64,000 nt of DNA from Gracilaria gracilis (lineage: Eukaryota > Rhodophyta > Florideophyceae > Gracilariales > Gracilariaceae), in assembly GCA_030374805.1 (NCBI GenBank), contig JARGSG010000195.1, forward strand, positions 310,001-374,000, given 5' to 3'. A model generated the notes under the pieces. The model made no database searches. It had not been told where the DNA came from and saw only the letters and a list, made by a program, of their open reading frames with translations. Below, piece by piece: positions 30,215-40,610 of the stretch. Position 1 is the stretch's first letter, and every line of letters starts with the position of its first letter. Both the position numbers and the translations under genes were made by a program.

Positions 30215-31819
30215 ATGGCGGCAGTCATACCAGCCGGCATGCCGGTTCGCGTCTGGCCGCATTACGATACCCTGGTGGGGCTCAATCCGTACAATCGGTC
30301 CCACGCCCTCAAGTTGAGGCACGTGCCCTGGTATCATCCATTGGCAGTCCTCAATTAGGCATTGGTAATGGCGTACGCTGATGCGACCAACAACCTTTCT
30401 GGGAACCTACCCGCCGACATCACGGGGTCTTGGGATTGGAGGAACCGCATAGCGATTCCTACCCATCACATCCGTCGTGGCGGCAGATAATCGGCGGCGA
30501 GCGCACACGCGGCGCTCGTCATGCTCGGTTACCAACGGCTTCGCTGGGCTCCATTCGAGTTTCCCATCACCGCAGGGTACGACTCTGATGTCGCGTTTTA
30601 CGGCACACGTGGAGGGATGACGTACTGCCACCGCCTCGCGGCGTTAGAAACCTTCGCATGGAGGAACTTTCCCACAGCGCGGCAGTCAGCCATGTGCTGG
30701 GAGCGACCGATACTTTGGGCTGAGTTCCGCTACCTTTCTCGGGTATCGCGGTCGAATTTCCTCCAGAACTTCATCCGTTATGAACGGCGTGGGCGCTCCC
30801 GATTCGGGTTCTTCGTTCCATATCAGAACTTGGAGGTAGAGAGCATCGCTCCACCTCACTGACGTGGTCGGTACGCCCCACTTCCAGAGTGGTGGTCTTC
30901 CCTTGAGGCGTGCCGGTGGTGTTATGTTGAACTGCCCCCGGTCTTCACCTATATGGGGTCGTTCCACCCCACGGATACCCAGTTGAGGCTGTGGTCGGTT
31001 GTGGTGACCGAGTGGGTTACCCGCTTCGCGGAATACATACACACCGACGCCTACGAGCAGTATCGGCTTTGGTACGTACAACCCCGCCTGCGGGCGACCA
31101 TCCGTGGCCTGGGCTAGCGAATCCCCCTCGGGAGCACTGCCAACGAGGAAGAAATGTTGGGGATACTCGATTACATCAAGAACGTTCGGTGGGACGAGGT
31201 TCCCATCGAACAAAGTGGCCGTCGAGACGGTGGTAGTGGCGGTTCCGGCCCCGGACTTGGGCGCAACACCCCGCTCGCGGGCCACTTCGTATATTTCGAC
31301 CCGTGGGACTACCAGGAAATCAGCAGCGAAGAATCGGAAGTATTCTAGGCTGCCCCGCTTGAAATCCCCAGCGACCACCCGCGAGGGTATGTCGACTCGG
31401 ACGATTATTTTCACGCTTACAACGGGGGAGATCCAAAAGTGGATAACGACCCCGATGCATTGGGCGAGACGGTCGAAGACGACGGTGACGAGGCCGACGC
31501 GGTCGGGAATGACAACCAAGTTGACAACGCCCCGGCGGAGCCGGGTTCGAACACTCCAACCCATCCCAATACGGAGCAGTCTGTTGTGGCGGTAACGAAG
31601 GAACAAGAGGATGGTCCCCCTCCGCCTTCGGCGAGCGCCGGATCAGGCAATCCCAGTTCTGGGCCGCTGAATGAGCACAAGATCATAGCCCGCGTCCTGC
31701 GTGGGGCAGGCCTCAGCGCTACCGAAGCTTCGGGTGATGTCGTCGAAATGGAGGATGCCTTGGCGAACCGCCTGGGCGGGGGTGCTCCATCTAGTGGGGG
31801 TAGCGGGTCGAGCCACTAG
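30215..31819 (+). pseudogene. Unrecognised convergent ORF of the inverted-repeat element
   Basis: A single frame from ATG 30215 (MAAVIPAGMPVRVWPHYDTL) to the TAG at 31817-31819 gives about 534 codons with five in-frame stops (near 30356, 30488, 30860, 31118, 31346) but no frame change. The first 330 residues are rich in Trp, Tyr and Arg (WAPFEFPITAGYDSDVAFYG, FLQNFIRYERRGRSRFGFFV, LRLWSVVVTEWVTRFAEYIH). The last 150 are acidic and Gly/Ser/Pro-rich. It matches no gag, env, transposase or recombinase motif known to me. The shared leader upstream implies the same promoter type as the gag-pol unit. Because all stops are single-base changes from Gln, Arg or Trp codons, the parent gene was probably a full-length protein. 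Confidence 0.5.
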
Positions 31820-31966
31820 TGCCCGTCTCGGGTTGTCTTTCGGTTCGACCGACTTTTCCATGGCAACATGATGAACAGAAACTAAACTTCCCGTTCTTGA
31901 CAGTTTTTTTTCAATTCTACTTCTATTCGGTCTTCCTTCTTTTCTTCCGTCCTAGACGGTTACCAA

Positions 31967-32206
31967 TTATCCCACTTGGGCTCTTTCCAGCGTGCCTGGT
32001 AGTGCGGTGCCGGCGCGCTGGTGATACTGTACGATCCGTGACCGGGGGAGGTGTTCGATCGGTTCCTCTGTATACCCTTCGGGGCCATAGCCGTACCAAC
32101 GGACGCGGTAGAGCAGGTCTCCGTTCCCGTCGTAGGAATGCCGGATTACTCGGTCGACGACGTACTCCTGCGCGCACACTTCCCGGCCTTGCCGTGTTGT
32201 GCTCAC
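31967..32206 (-). pseudogene. Chromodomain at the end of the gag-pol unit
   Basis: QEYVVDRVIRHSYDGNGD, LLYRVRWYGYGPEGYTEE and PIEHLPRSRIVQYHQ form a chromodomain. It is in the same frame as the disordered tail 33445-32234, separated by one TAA. In chromoviruses this domain follows integrase and guides insertion to chromatin marks (family knowledge). Confidence 0.8.
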
Positions 32207-32233
32207 TTCGCGTGTAGCGGTCCCTTTATGGGG

Positions 32234-33445
32234 TTAAATGTCCATCACGAGGGTGTCGGGGCCCACCAAGGTGGTATCAGTGCCGTCTTTACGGGGCGTT
32301 GCTCTCCCACTTGCGTGGTAGTCCTCCCATATCGCGAGTCTGCGTGGTTCGATCCGCCTTGGCGATGACGTTGTCGTCGTATCCGTCGGCGGGGGTGCTC
32401 CGCGCTTAGCGAAAAGGGGCGCGTGTGGCACGTTCTCCCGTGTACGGGCACCTGACTCCAACAACTGTTGGCTCAAATTTGCCCTACTCCGATCCGCCTC
32501 CCTGGCGCGTGGACCCTTCAACGGCTGCGCCGTGCCCTGCTGGCTTGGCACTCCGTGTGCGGTGGCTATTTCCGGTAAGCCGGCGTGTGCTGTGCTGATC
32601 TCGTGTGGGGTGTGTACAGCTGGCGCTATGCCCACTATTTGGGGAGGTTTCGACTTGGTCGGGCGTCGTGTGCCGTCGTAGACGGGTGCTAACTTCGGAG
32701 CGGCCGGTGTCATGCTGGCGGTGCCAGGTTCTACCGAGACGCTTGGAGTGCGACTGCGCAAGGGCGCCTTGCCCTGCATGGGTGGTCTTCCCTCGCGATG
32801 AGGTGTTCCGTTGACAACGGTCGAGCTTCTCGTTGCAGCGTCCTCCCGGCTGGAGGGCGCTACTGACGGCTTCGTCTGAACGTTCCGCAGTGGGGTGTTG
32901 ACTCTTGCCCCCAGCGTCACTGGATCATCTTCGGGGCTGCACTCCGCATTCTGCGGCAATGAGGACACGCGAGTAACCGCTTTAGCGGGGGAATCTTCAA
33001 AAAGGAGAGATGCGGGCACAGCCTGTACCGGGCTTGGTACAACAGGATGGTTGTCGTTCCGCGCCTGCAGCGTCAACTGTATAGTCGTGTCCTGTGTACC
33101 ACGGTGCGAAGTCGGCGTGATGCGCGTGCTCACATCGTCCTTGACGGGGTTAGTTCCCTCGCCACGAGGTGTTGCATTCCCAGTGCTGGGTTTCTCTGCC
33201 GCAGCGTCCTCCCGGCTGGAGGGCGCCACTGACCGGTGCTTACGAACGTTCCCCGAAGGGGTGGTGTTCTCCGCGTGCTGTGGCAACTGCGATGCAGATT
33301 CAACTGCCTTCACGGAGGGTTCGTCGACGTTCGGGGACGTCACACCCTGAGAGGGGCTTGGCAATACAGATCGGCGGTCGTTCCACGAGAGCGGCAGCGA
33401 TCCTGCCACACCTTCCCGTGCTTCACGGCGTGAATTCCGTTGCAA
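32234..33445 (-). pseudogene. Long disordered region between integrase and chromodomain
   Basis: About 400 codons rich in Pro, Ser, Thr, Arg and Ala without domains. It contains a two-fold internal repeat: SVAPSSREDAA occurs twice, each time followed by a GTP/ATP-HREG..-like segment and preceded by a SLPQ.AE segment (about 33350-33080 and 33010-32750). Such linkers are not typical of Ty3 integrases, where the chromodomain follows closely, so this is an expansion specific to the family. Confidence 0.55.
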
Positions 33446-35323
33446 TGGCGAAAGATCTCCATCGGAGCAGCTGTTTTCCTCCCCTTCTTAGACGGAGCAA
33501 CGGGGGGGTGCGTTGGAGGTCCCGCCTGGCGGGTGATAATCCGACCATGGGCGGTAGGAGGAGAAGGCATTAGGCCGTGTAGCTCTGAGTATTCCGGCTG
33601 TGCTGGCGTTTCCGATAACATCGAAATATCTGAGAGGCTCCGAGTGGGGTGTGGTAGGACTGAAGGTCGTTCGACCACTGATGTTCCCGGATTATCCGGG
33701 GCTGCTGTACTCGTAGAAACGGAAGTACTATCCAGTACTACCTCAGACGAGGGTAGAGGGGCCAGAACAACGCGATCGCGGGATAAACGCTCGTGCGTAT
33801 CGCCCATCTTCACCAGGAAAGTGTCGGTAGTTGTAGATATCACCCTGGAGGGGCCGTCCGCCACTGGCGAGAGCTTGTGACGCCTTTCCCGTTCCGGGTT
33901 ATAGTACTCCTTCCGTACATCGATGTAGTTACCAACCGCAATTGGCGGAGTGTCAGGACGCCGTAAACGGTTGTCAAAATCACGTTTGTAAGTGGCCTGG
34001 GCACGTTCCATAGATTTCCGCGCAGCGGGAACCAACTTGATTAACCATTTTTTCGAATTGTGACGGTAGTCGCCCACGGATGGGAAGGTTCCAAGCGTAG
34101 CTTGCGATTACAACGCCACAGGCGGGGCGAACGGGATAGAACCAATTCGAATGGCGATACCCCGGTAGTCCGGTGAACCTGAGTGTTTTAGGCGAAATAA
34201 TCGCATCAGTGTACAGTTCCCAAGTCTTTGGGTGGTCAGCAACGTACGAACGCAGAGATGCGAGCATTGTCCGGTTAAACAGTTCGACTTGCCCATTACA
34301 TTGGGGGTGATAAGTAGTTGTGGACAGGTTGTTCACATCCAGGATGCGACACACATCCTGGAAGAACCTGGACGCAAACTCCTTTTTGTTGTCAGATAAC
34401 AGCTCCACTGGAGGTCCATACGCGAATACACAATGGGTAGCGAACGAGTTAGCCACCGTGAAAGCGGATATACTCCGAAGAGGTACTGTCCGAACCAGCT
34501 TCGAGAAGCGGTCGGTGATGACAAGTAAAAACTTGTTGCCCCGCCTCGTTGTGAAGAGTGGTTCGACAATGTTGATCGCGACAAACTCGAGCGGTGCCGT
34601 GGCAGGGAAAAGCTTCAGCGCCTTGCTGTTCTTCCGAAGTTTAACTCGGTTCTTTGCACACTCCGTACAGAGGCGTAACGTGGCGTAGCAATCCCCCGCC
34701 ATGCCGGGCCAGTAAAAGTCCCTTCTCAAGGTGATATAAAGCTTCCGGCCACCGGCGTGACCACCGATCTTCGGGTAATGCGTTAAATGCAACACCCGCG
34801 ACTGCACGGAATGCGAAACCACGACTTGGGGGTTTGCTTCAACTGCCCTTACGAGGTATTCTCGGTCTTTCACCTCGAAGGGGAGTACTTCACCACCGTT
34901 AAGACGAGCACGTATCCCTACACAAAAGGGGTCTCCGAACTGCTCTCTTACCAGTTCCTCTGGAGTAATGGGAACAAAATTCCCTGGTGGGGGTTTCTCA
35001 GTGGCAACCTCGCCAGAGGTGAGGAGTTCGTCAAAGTCAGCATCCATATCCAGATCTTCTGGCCAATCCGGATCTTCCGGTTCCTTTCCGTCCATGACGA
35101 GGCACAGGATCTCGTCATCTTCGGTTGCGAGGGCTTTCCCACTCGTGGGTAGACGCGAAAGCGCATCAGCCTGAGTGTTCAACGCTCCTTTCTTATATAT
35201 GACTGTGAAGTCGTCTTCCGCTAAGCGGAGTCTCCGCCGCATGAGGCGGCCCGATAGATCGGAGATATTCATCAAACACCTCAATGAAGAATGGTCTGTG
35301 TACATGGTAAGGTGAACAATCAT
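33446..35323 (-). pseudogene. RNase H end and integrase of the 11-kb element
   Basis: YTDHSSLRCLMNISD and NTQADALSRLP end the RNase H/connection part. The integrase zinc site is HLTHYPKIGGHAGGRKLY with CTECAKNRV. The core has FVAINIVEPLF, where the first catalytic Asp is Asn. ELLSDNKKEFASRFFQD holds the second Asp and YHPQCNGQVELFNRT the Glu. A frame change near 34110 leads to the C-terminal module RPDTPPIAVGNYIDVRKEYY, KLSPVADGPSRVISTTTD and THERLSRDRVVLAP. The Asp-to-Asn change is a G-to-A type mutation and would abolish strand transfer. Confidence 0.8.
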
Positions 35324-37121
35324 AAGTTAGGGGCGGAGAGTGGAAAGCGCCCACACAAGAGTAGTTCCGTTCGTGAACGTTCAGCGAACGCGACCAATAA
35401 CCAATTGGCTTCCGTTTCCCTTCTGGGGTGGTTTGGAAAAGAGCGCAACCGACTTGGTAGTCGTTCGAGTCCGTGTCTACGGAGTACGGCAATCCCAATT
35501 TGGGTAACGATAGGATCAGTGCTGACGTGACAGCCTTCTTTAAGGAGTTGAAACCATCCGCTTGCGCGGGGGTTAAGGGTTCCAGTTACGGTGGCTGTCC
35601 TTTACGCAGTAGCGCGTTAAGCGGCGCCGCGACATCCGAAAAGTTCTGGATGAACCGTCGATAGACGTTGACTAGCCCCAAAACGGACCGGAGTTCCGTC
35701 TGAGTACGGGGTTGCTTTGCCTCAACGAGGGATTTGACGCGAGCTTCCTCGATCGACAGCCGTCCAGGACGAATCACGTGTCCCAAATACTTGATCGTTT
35801 CTGTGAAGAACTCACACTTCCTCAGCTTGAGGGTAATATCAGCATCCCGTAAAACGGTTAGAACTCCCCTGACCTGGGTGAGGTGGTCGTTAAGGTTATC
35901 TGAGAAGACAATGATGTCATCCAGATATACCAAGCACGACCGCCACTTGAACCTGTTGAGCAGGATATCGACTGCTCGCTGAAAAGTAGCGGGGGCGTTG
36001 GTTAAACCAACGGCATCCGCTTGAAGCGGTAGGACCCAGAGTCGCAGACGAACGCAGTCTTGTCGCGGTCCTCTTCCCCTACAGGGACCTGCCAATATCC
36101 CCAATTGGCATCCAACGCCGTGAACACGGTAGCATTGCCAAGCGAGTCAATGCACTCGTTCATACGCGGTATGCGGTAGCTATCCCGTACGGTTACGGCG
36201 TTTTAGCCGGTGGTAGTCAATACAAAATCGCCACGTGCCATCGGTCTTCAACGCCAGCACAACTGGAGAAGCCCAGGGTGACTGAGCGGGTTCAATCACC
36301 CCGGCGCGGAGCATCTTGTGCACTTGAAACTGCTACTCTTCCCGAGCTTTTGGTCCTGCCCTGTACGGGGGTTGCGCCACCGGACGCGCGTTCGGCAACA
36401 AGTCGATACGGTGTTACGTCGCAGAAATCTCTCCAAGAGAGCCATCTCGCATCGTGGTAAATTCCCGCAGCATATTACGGAGTTGTTCGTGGTGCGATAC
36501 CGGTACGTGACCGAGGTCCAGCACTTCTAGAGCCTTCACCGGATCAAGCCAGTTGTAGCTTGTAGGGCCACGCTGTCTTATGTCAAAAACAGGTTGCAAA
36601 TACGAATCATTCGGCGACTTCTCCGTTGAAACGGCGGTTTCTTCCCCCTCCTTAGACGAAGCGTCAGGACTCTCTGAACTGTCTCCCTCTTTGGAGGTAA
36701 CCAATCCGAGAAGATCGGCAGCAGTCATCCGCGTTGGAAGCATCGCAAGCGGGTGCGGGGTGACTGATCCAATCACTTGGTTCTTTACCAGATACTGGGG
36801 TTTGGTGCCAAGGTTGGCAACCAAGATTCGAAACGGAGTATCCGGGTGCACCTGCACAATTCCGTTTGCAACGGCGAGTTGACACTTCTCGTACAACGAG
36901 GAAAGGGGCTGTAAGACCCGAATGCCGTGTTGACAGGAGTTGACCTTCACCATAACCTGGGACTCCGGCGGTATAGAAACCGACGCGGCAACGCGGAGCT
37001 TCGTGGACTCCCGCGTGGCGGGCGATGGTTCCTGCGCAGCAGGCAGCGGAACTTGCTTCTGTGAAGCGCGCTTAAGCGGGCGACGGACAATCGGTACTGA
37101 TGATCCGTCGTCGAGTTCCAC
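35193..37121 (-). pseudogene. Reverse transcriptase and RNase H of the 11-kb element
   Basis: After a linker (36414-37121, VELDDGSSVPIVRR..) come HRIDLLPNARPVAQPPYR, AGVIEPAQSPWASPVV, DGTWRFCIDYHRL, ATVFTALDANWGYWQVPVG, GLTNAPATFQRAVDIL, CLVYLDDIIVFSDNLNDHL (catalytic YLDD intact) and YLGHVIRPGRLSIEEARV. RNase H follows with GLPYSVDTDSNDYQVGCALF and RSLNVHERNYS. In-frame stops lie near 37139, 36414, 36330 and 35586. Two compensating single-base frameshifts sit near 36205 and 36010, the latter in a T run. Confidence 0.85.
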
Positions 37122-37136
37122 ACGCCTGAGGCGCGG

Positions 37137-37661
37137 CTAGATTGCTTCGACAAACCTGTCGCAGTAGTCGCATCCCAGTATAACTAGCGCAGCCAACGAA
37201 CAGCAAATGACAAAGTCGAGCTTCACCATAGAGATGCCCAACCGGACGACCAAGTAGACAGTTCCCACCGTTGATAACGGGTTGTTATTCGCGTCAGCGA
37301 CGTTCGAGACCGCTTCGGAGCGGATACGAGACCGCACCAGCGGGGGTAATACGGACTCCATAACGAAGTTCGGGCCAGCACCCGTGTCCAGGACAGTTAG
37401 AAATCTTACCAGAAACAGAAGGTTGAGGCCAAGATCAGCGTAAACTTTATAGTTTTGCTTGGCCATGACCATGATTCTATCCGGGATCCGGTTATTCTTT
37501 ACCCGTATGCACGGTCGACGCAGAACAGCCAGGTGTTCTGAATCCGCGTCAGCGGTGTCACTCCTTGACAGGATCTTCACCGGGCAGCGAGGCAACGACG
37601 CCTCGGGCGTCCTCGAACTCGACTCTGAGGACGCCTCTCCCTGAGGGGAGACTTCCTTCAT
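37137..37661 (-). pseudogene. Aspartic protease of the 11-kb element
   Basis: The hydrophobic LVRFLTVLDTGAGPNFVMES holds the D-T-G-A active-site turn, and VILGCDYCDRFVEAI is the ILG flap-end motif of retropepsins. The frame then meets a TAG and continues open into the RT linker in the same frame. It therefore probably belonged to one PR-RT polyprotein. Confidence 0.8.
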
Positions 37662-38983
37662 TAGCTTCCCTGGTTTTCCGCCTGCGGCGGTGTCTCAGGG
37701 TCCTCGACCACGAGGGCTTGTGCATCTTGATGAGGGTTCACTACGCGAGTGACATTTGCATCAGCGACCTGCTGAGCAGGGACAACCGGTCTTGCCGGGA
37801 GTGGCCTTGATTGCGGGATGACGTGCGAGAAGTCCGTCTTGGCGCGCAGATAAGATGCGACTGGGGCGACTCGCTTTTCCTCGGGAGTGAGTGCCTCGTA
37901 GTCGACCACTACATTTGGCAACTCCGTCATCGAGAGGAGACACTGAGGCGAAGTGTGACCATGTGTATAACACAAGTGGCAAAATAGCCTCGACATCCCC
38001 GCTTGCGGGTTATCATTCCGAGCATCGGCGAATCGAACCGCAGGGCGGGTGTCTCTCCATCTAGGCCGTTGAAAACGGGTACCTCCATTCGAATAGGGAA
38101 TAGGAGGTGCCATCATATGACGGTTGTCGGCGTACAGCACTGGGTCGGCCAGCGCCGTATCGTACGATGCATCCGTCGTGGACGGGAGTTCCGTGGTCGG
38201 CACGGAAGCGACTTCGCCATGCGAAAGTTGGACGTTGTCATATCCCTGTCGGGGGTGTTCGTCCACGATTAGCGAGAGCGATGGGGAGCGGCCCTCCATT
38301 ACCAACGCTTTAGCGGTCCTTGACCTCGACTGAGGACCACGGGCACGTAGTGCATCACCCTCCGCCCGAGCGGCTTGGACCAACTCCAGGTAAGTAATCC
38401 TCGGTTTGTTCTCCCGACGTCGGGCGACGAGTGACTTGATGGCTGGGCTCAGACCATCAATGAACATCGTAGAACGTTCCCCAGCGGGGTAGAACTTGCC
38501 GCAGTGGTGGAAAGCATTGTTGAGGCGAACCGAATAATCGGTTTCGACCTCTCCGGGGAGCTTTCTGGTATCCCTCAAAGCGAGGATCGCTGACTGACTG
38601 GCATCGTTCGTCGCGTACGACCTCAAGAGGTACTGCACGGCCTCCGGCCAGCACGTGACTCCTCCTTTGGAGGCTCTCGACGAACTTCTTACAGAGTGAA
38701 ATTGGTCTTCGGCCACTCCCCGTAAAAAGTGCGGCAGCGCCACGTAGGCCTGTCCTTCGTTCATACCGAGTATATCGGCCTCCGCCACGAAGCGGGCGAG
38801 GAAATCCAAGACCATAATTGGATCCTCTCCAGAAAAGCTCTGGTTCCTCATTGAAAGTTGCATCCGCTTGATGCAATCTTTCACTCGTCCCGTTCCCCAG
38901 GGTGTGCGATCCAGCGATGAATCCTCGAGCCGATAGTATCGGTACGAAAGTAACCTTCGGAACATCCTATTCGTAGGCTTCAA
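37661..38983 (-). pseudogene. Gag capsid and nucleocapsid of the 11-kb element
   Basis: About 440 codons with a capsid region (NQSFSGEDPIMVLDFLARFV, FLRGVAEDQFHSV, YLLRSYATNDASQSAILALR, FIDGLSPAIKSLVARRR) and one CCHC zinc knuckle CHLCYTHGHTSPQC (C-x2-C-x4-H-x4-C). The frame has no ATG at its start and overlaps the upstream gag frame by a few codons in the -1 frame. It was probably reached by frameshifting, or an indel separates the two. No stop occurs inside. Confidence 0.75.
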
Positions 38984-39831
38984 TTCCCGGAGTCCGGAGT
39001 GTCTCCTGCCCTTGGTGTGGGAGTGAATCGCCCCCTGGGTGGCAGCGACCGCTTAGAGCGTGAAGAGCGCTCACGGCGACCATCCTCCGACTCAGAGTCA
39101 GAAGAAGTAGACCCATCCGAGTGACTCGGGTTAGAATCCGACGAGGTCGGTGTATCCGAATGATCGTTGTAGCGTTTGGATTTCCGCCTCCGGCGGCCTT
39201 TGCCTGTTCCAGCGCGCTGGTCGCGTTGTGACACGGCAGCAACCGAATCATCCGGAGAGTTATTGCCCATTGTTATGGTTTGCTCCAACGTCTCCAGACG
39301 GGCTCGGACGCGATTGGAGCGCTCCTCGATCCTTTCAACGAAGGCGGCGGGCGAACCCAAACACTCCAACATTTTGTTGACATCAGACCGCAATACGCGG
39401 AGATATTCAGCAACAACCCTCGCGGGGGCACTCTCGACCATCTCACGGAGGGCTCGAAATTCCCCTACAAGGGCATTGTGGGCGGCACGCAGAGTGCGTA
39501 CCTGGTCCTCCAGGGAATTCCATTGGGGGGTGTTGGCAGCCTCACGGCGAGGTAAGGATCTCGCAACAGCGGCTGCTGGCTGGGACGCCAAAGGCGGGCC
39601 AGTAGAGACTGGAGCAGGCCCGTCAACAGGCCGAGAGCGGGCCAACGAGGGCAAAGGAAGGTCCCGGGATTCCTGGTGTTGGCTCGAAGTCCGAAAGGAA
39701 ACCCTCGCGGCGAGGGTAGAACAAGCCCGAATCGGGATTTTAGAAACCACCCGATCATCGGGAACATCCCCATCATCACGGAAGCGGCTGCGGGTAACCG
39801 CCGGCCCCGTCCCAGATGGCTTCCGAGACAT
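38980..39831 (-). pseudogene. Gag N-terminal part of the 11-kb element
   Basis: From ATG 39831 (MSRKPSGTGPAVTRSRFRDD) about 283 residues. A basic, Pro/Ser-rich start is followed by a coiled coil (about residues 105-180, SLEDQVRTLRAAHNALVGEF, LETLEQTITMGNNS) and an Arg/Ser/Asp-rich end (SDTPTSSDSNPSHSDGSTSS). It starts 105 bases inside the right terminal repeat boundary. A similar RKGKR/SDSDSD-type segment precedes the capsid in the disrupted gag at 23458-24615, supporting common ancestry. Confidence 0.65.
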
Positions 39832-39935
39832 TGATGAGACCGTTAAACGGGAGTACAAGGAATCTTCCGGACACAGTAGAAATCACCTCGAAAAGAGGAA
39901 AAGCACACAGACAAGCTTCCAGGTCGGGAGACCAG

Positions 39936-40610
39936 TTTGTAGTGAAATGTCCCAATGGGGAAAGAACCACGAAGACGTTCGGAATCTTCCTCAGGCGAGG
40001 AAGCACAGTAGCAAAGCCCTTCCAGGGATGACACGACGGAGTCGGTTTGTAAGGCCGAGGCCACCCTTCACGCCAGGCGTAGGAAGGTAAAACAGAAGCT
40101 GGAATCCGTGTAAACGGTGCGTGCGTATCCTCAGATGAGGCGGTGTTCCACAGGGGTGGGAAGTGTAGACAGGTGTCAGCACAAGCCGCAAGTCACGAAG
40201 AACAACCAGAAAAAGGGGAAAAGAGAAAGGAGAAGTCACGAGAGTGACAGAAAGAGACGGCAAAGCCGGGCAAATCTTTATACAAGGCAAACGCGGCAAA
40301 TAGCGGTGAAATACTCCCACAAACGGGTTCGTTTGGTTGACCCAGAGCGTATAGACGGTCCGTATGCTACGGGATATCTTTCCGAAGAGAAGTTGAATAC
40401 CGCCGAAGGCGAAGAGTGTAGAGCCAACCCTGGTTGGGGAGATTTACTTGGTGGCCGGGTCCAGTTGCCCCGCCACTACATAGTGTGTAGCTAACTTCCC
40501 GTATTGTACGGCAAATATTATAATAATCTAGAATACTCCCATAAAGAGTGCAAAATTACCAGCAATGCTGTGTCAACCTCCTGGAATCTGCCGTGTCTCA
40601 CGTGTTTCAT
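39936..40610 (-). repeat. Right terminal inverted repeat / leader of gag
   Basis: Inverted copy of 29488-30170 with scattered substitutions. It ends outward at about 40610, where similarity to the left copy (GATGGCACAC versus GATGAAACAC) stops. No clear flanking target duplication is seen. Confidence 0.88.

Larger units (their letters stand above)
29488..40610. mobile_element. 11.1-kb retroelement-like unit with long terminal inverted repeats
   Basis: The ends 29488-30170 and 39936-40610 are inverted copies of each other. Inside, the minus strand carries gag N-part (39831-38980), capsid-nucleocapsid (38983-37661), protease (37661-37137), RT and RNase H (37121-35193), integrase (35323-33446), a long disordered tail (33445-32234) and a chromodomain (32206-31967). 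The plus strand carries one unrelated gene (30215-31819). The two converge with only about 150 bases between their stops. No direct LTR pair was found. The enzymes are those of Ty3/Gypsy; the inverted architecture is not. Several in-frame stops and frameshifts show this copy is inactive. Confidence 0.7.

Noticed and set aside
29488..40610. Interpretation as a DIRS-type retroelement because of inverted ends
   Set aside because: A DDE integrase with zinc site and a chromodomain are present and no tyrosine recombinase is seen.
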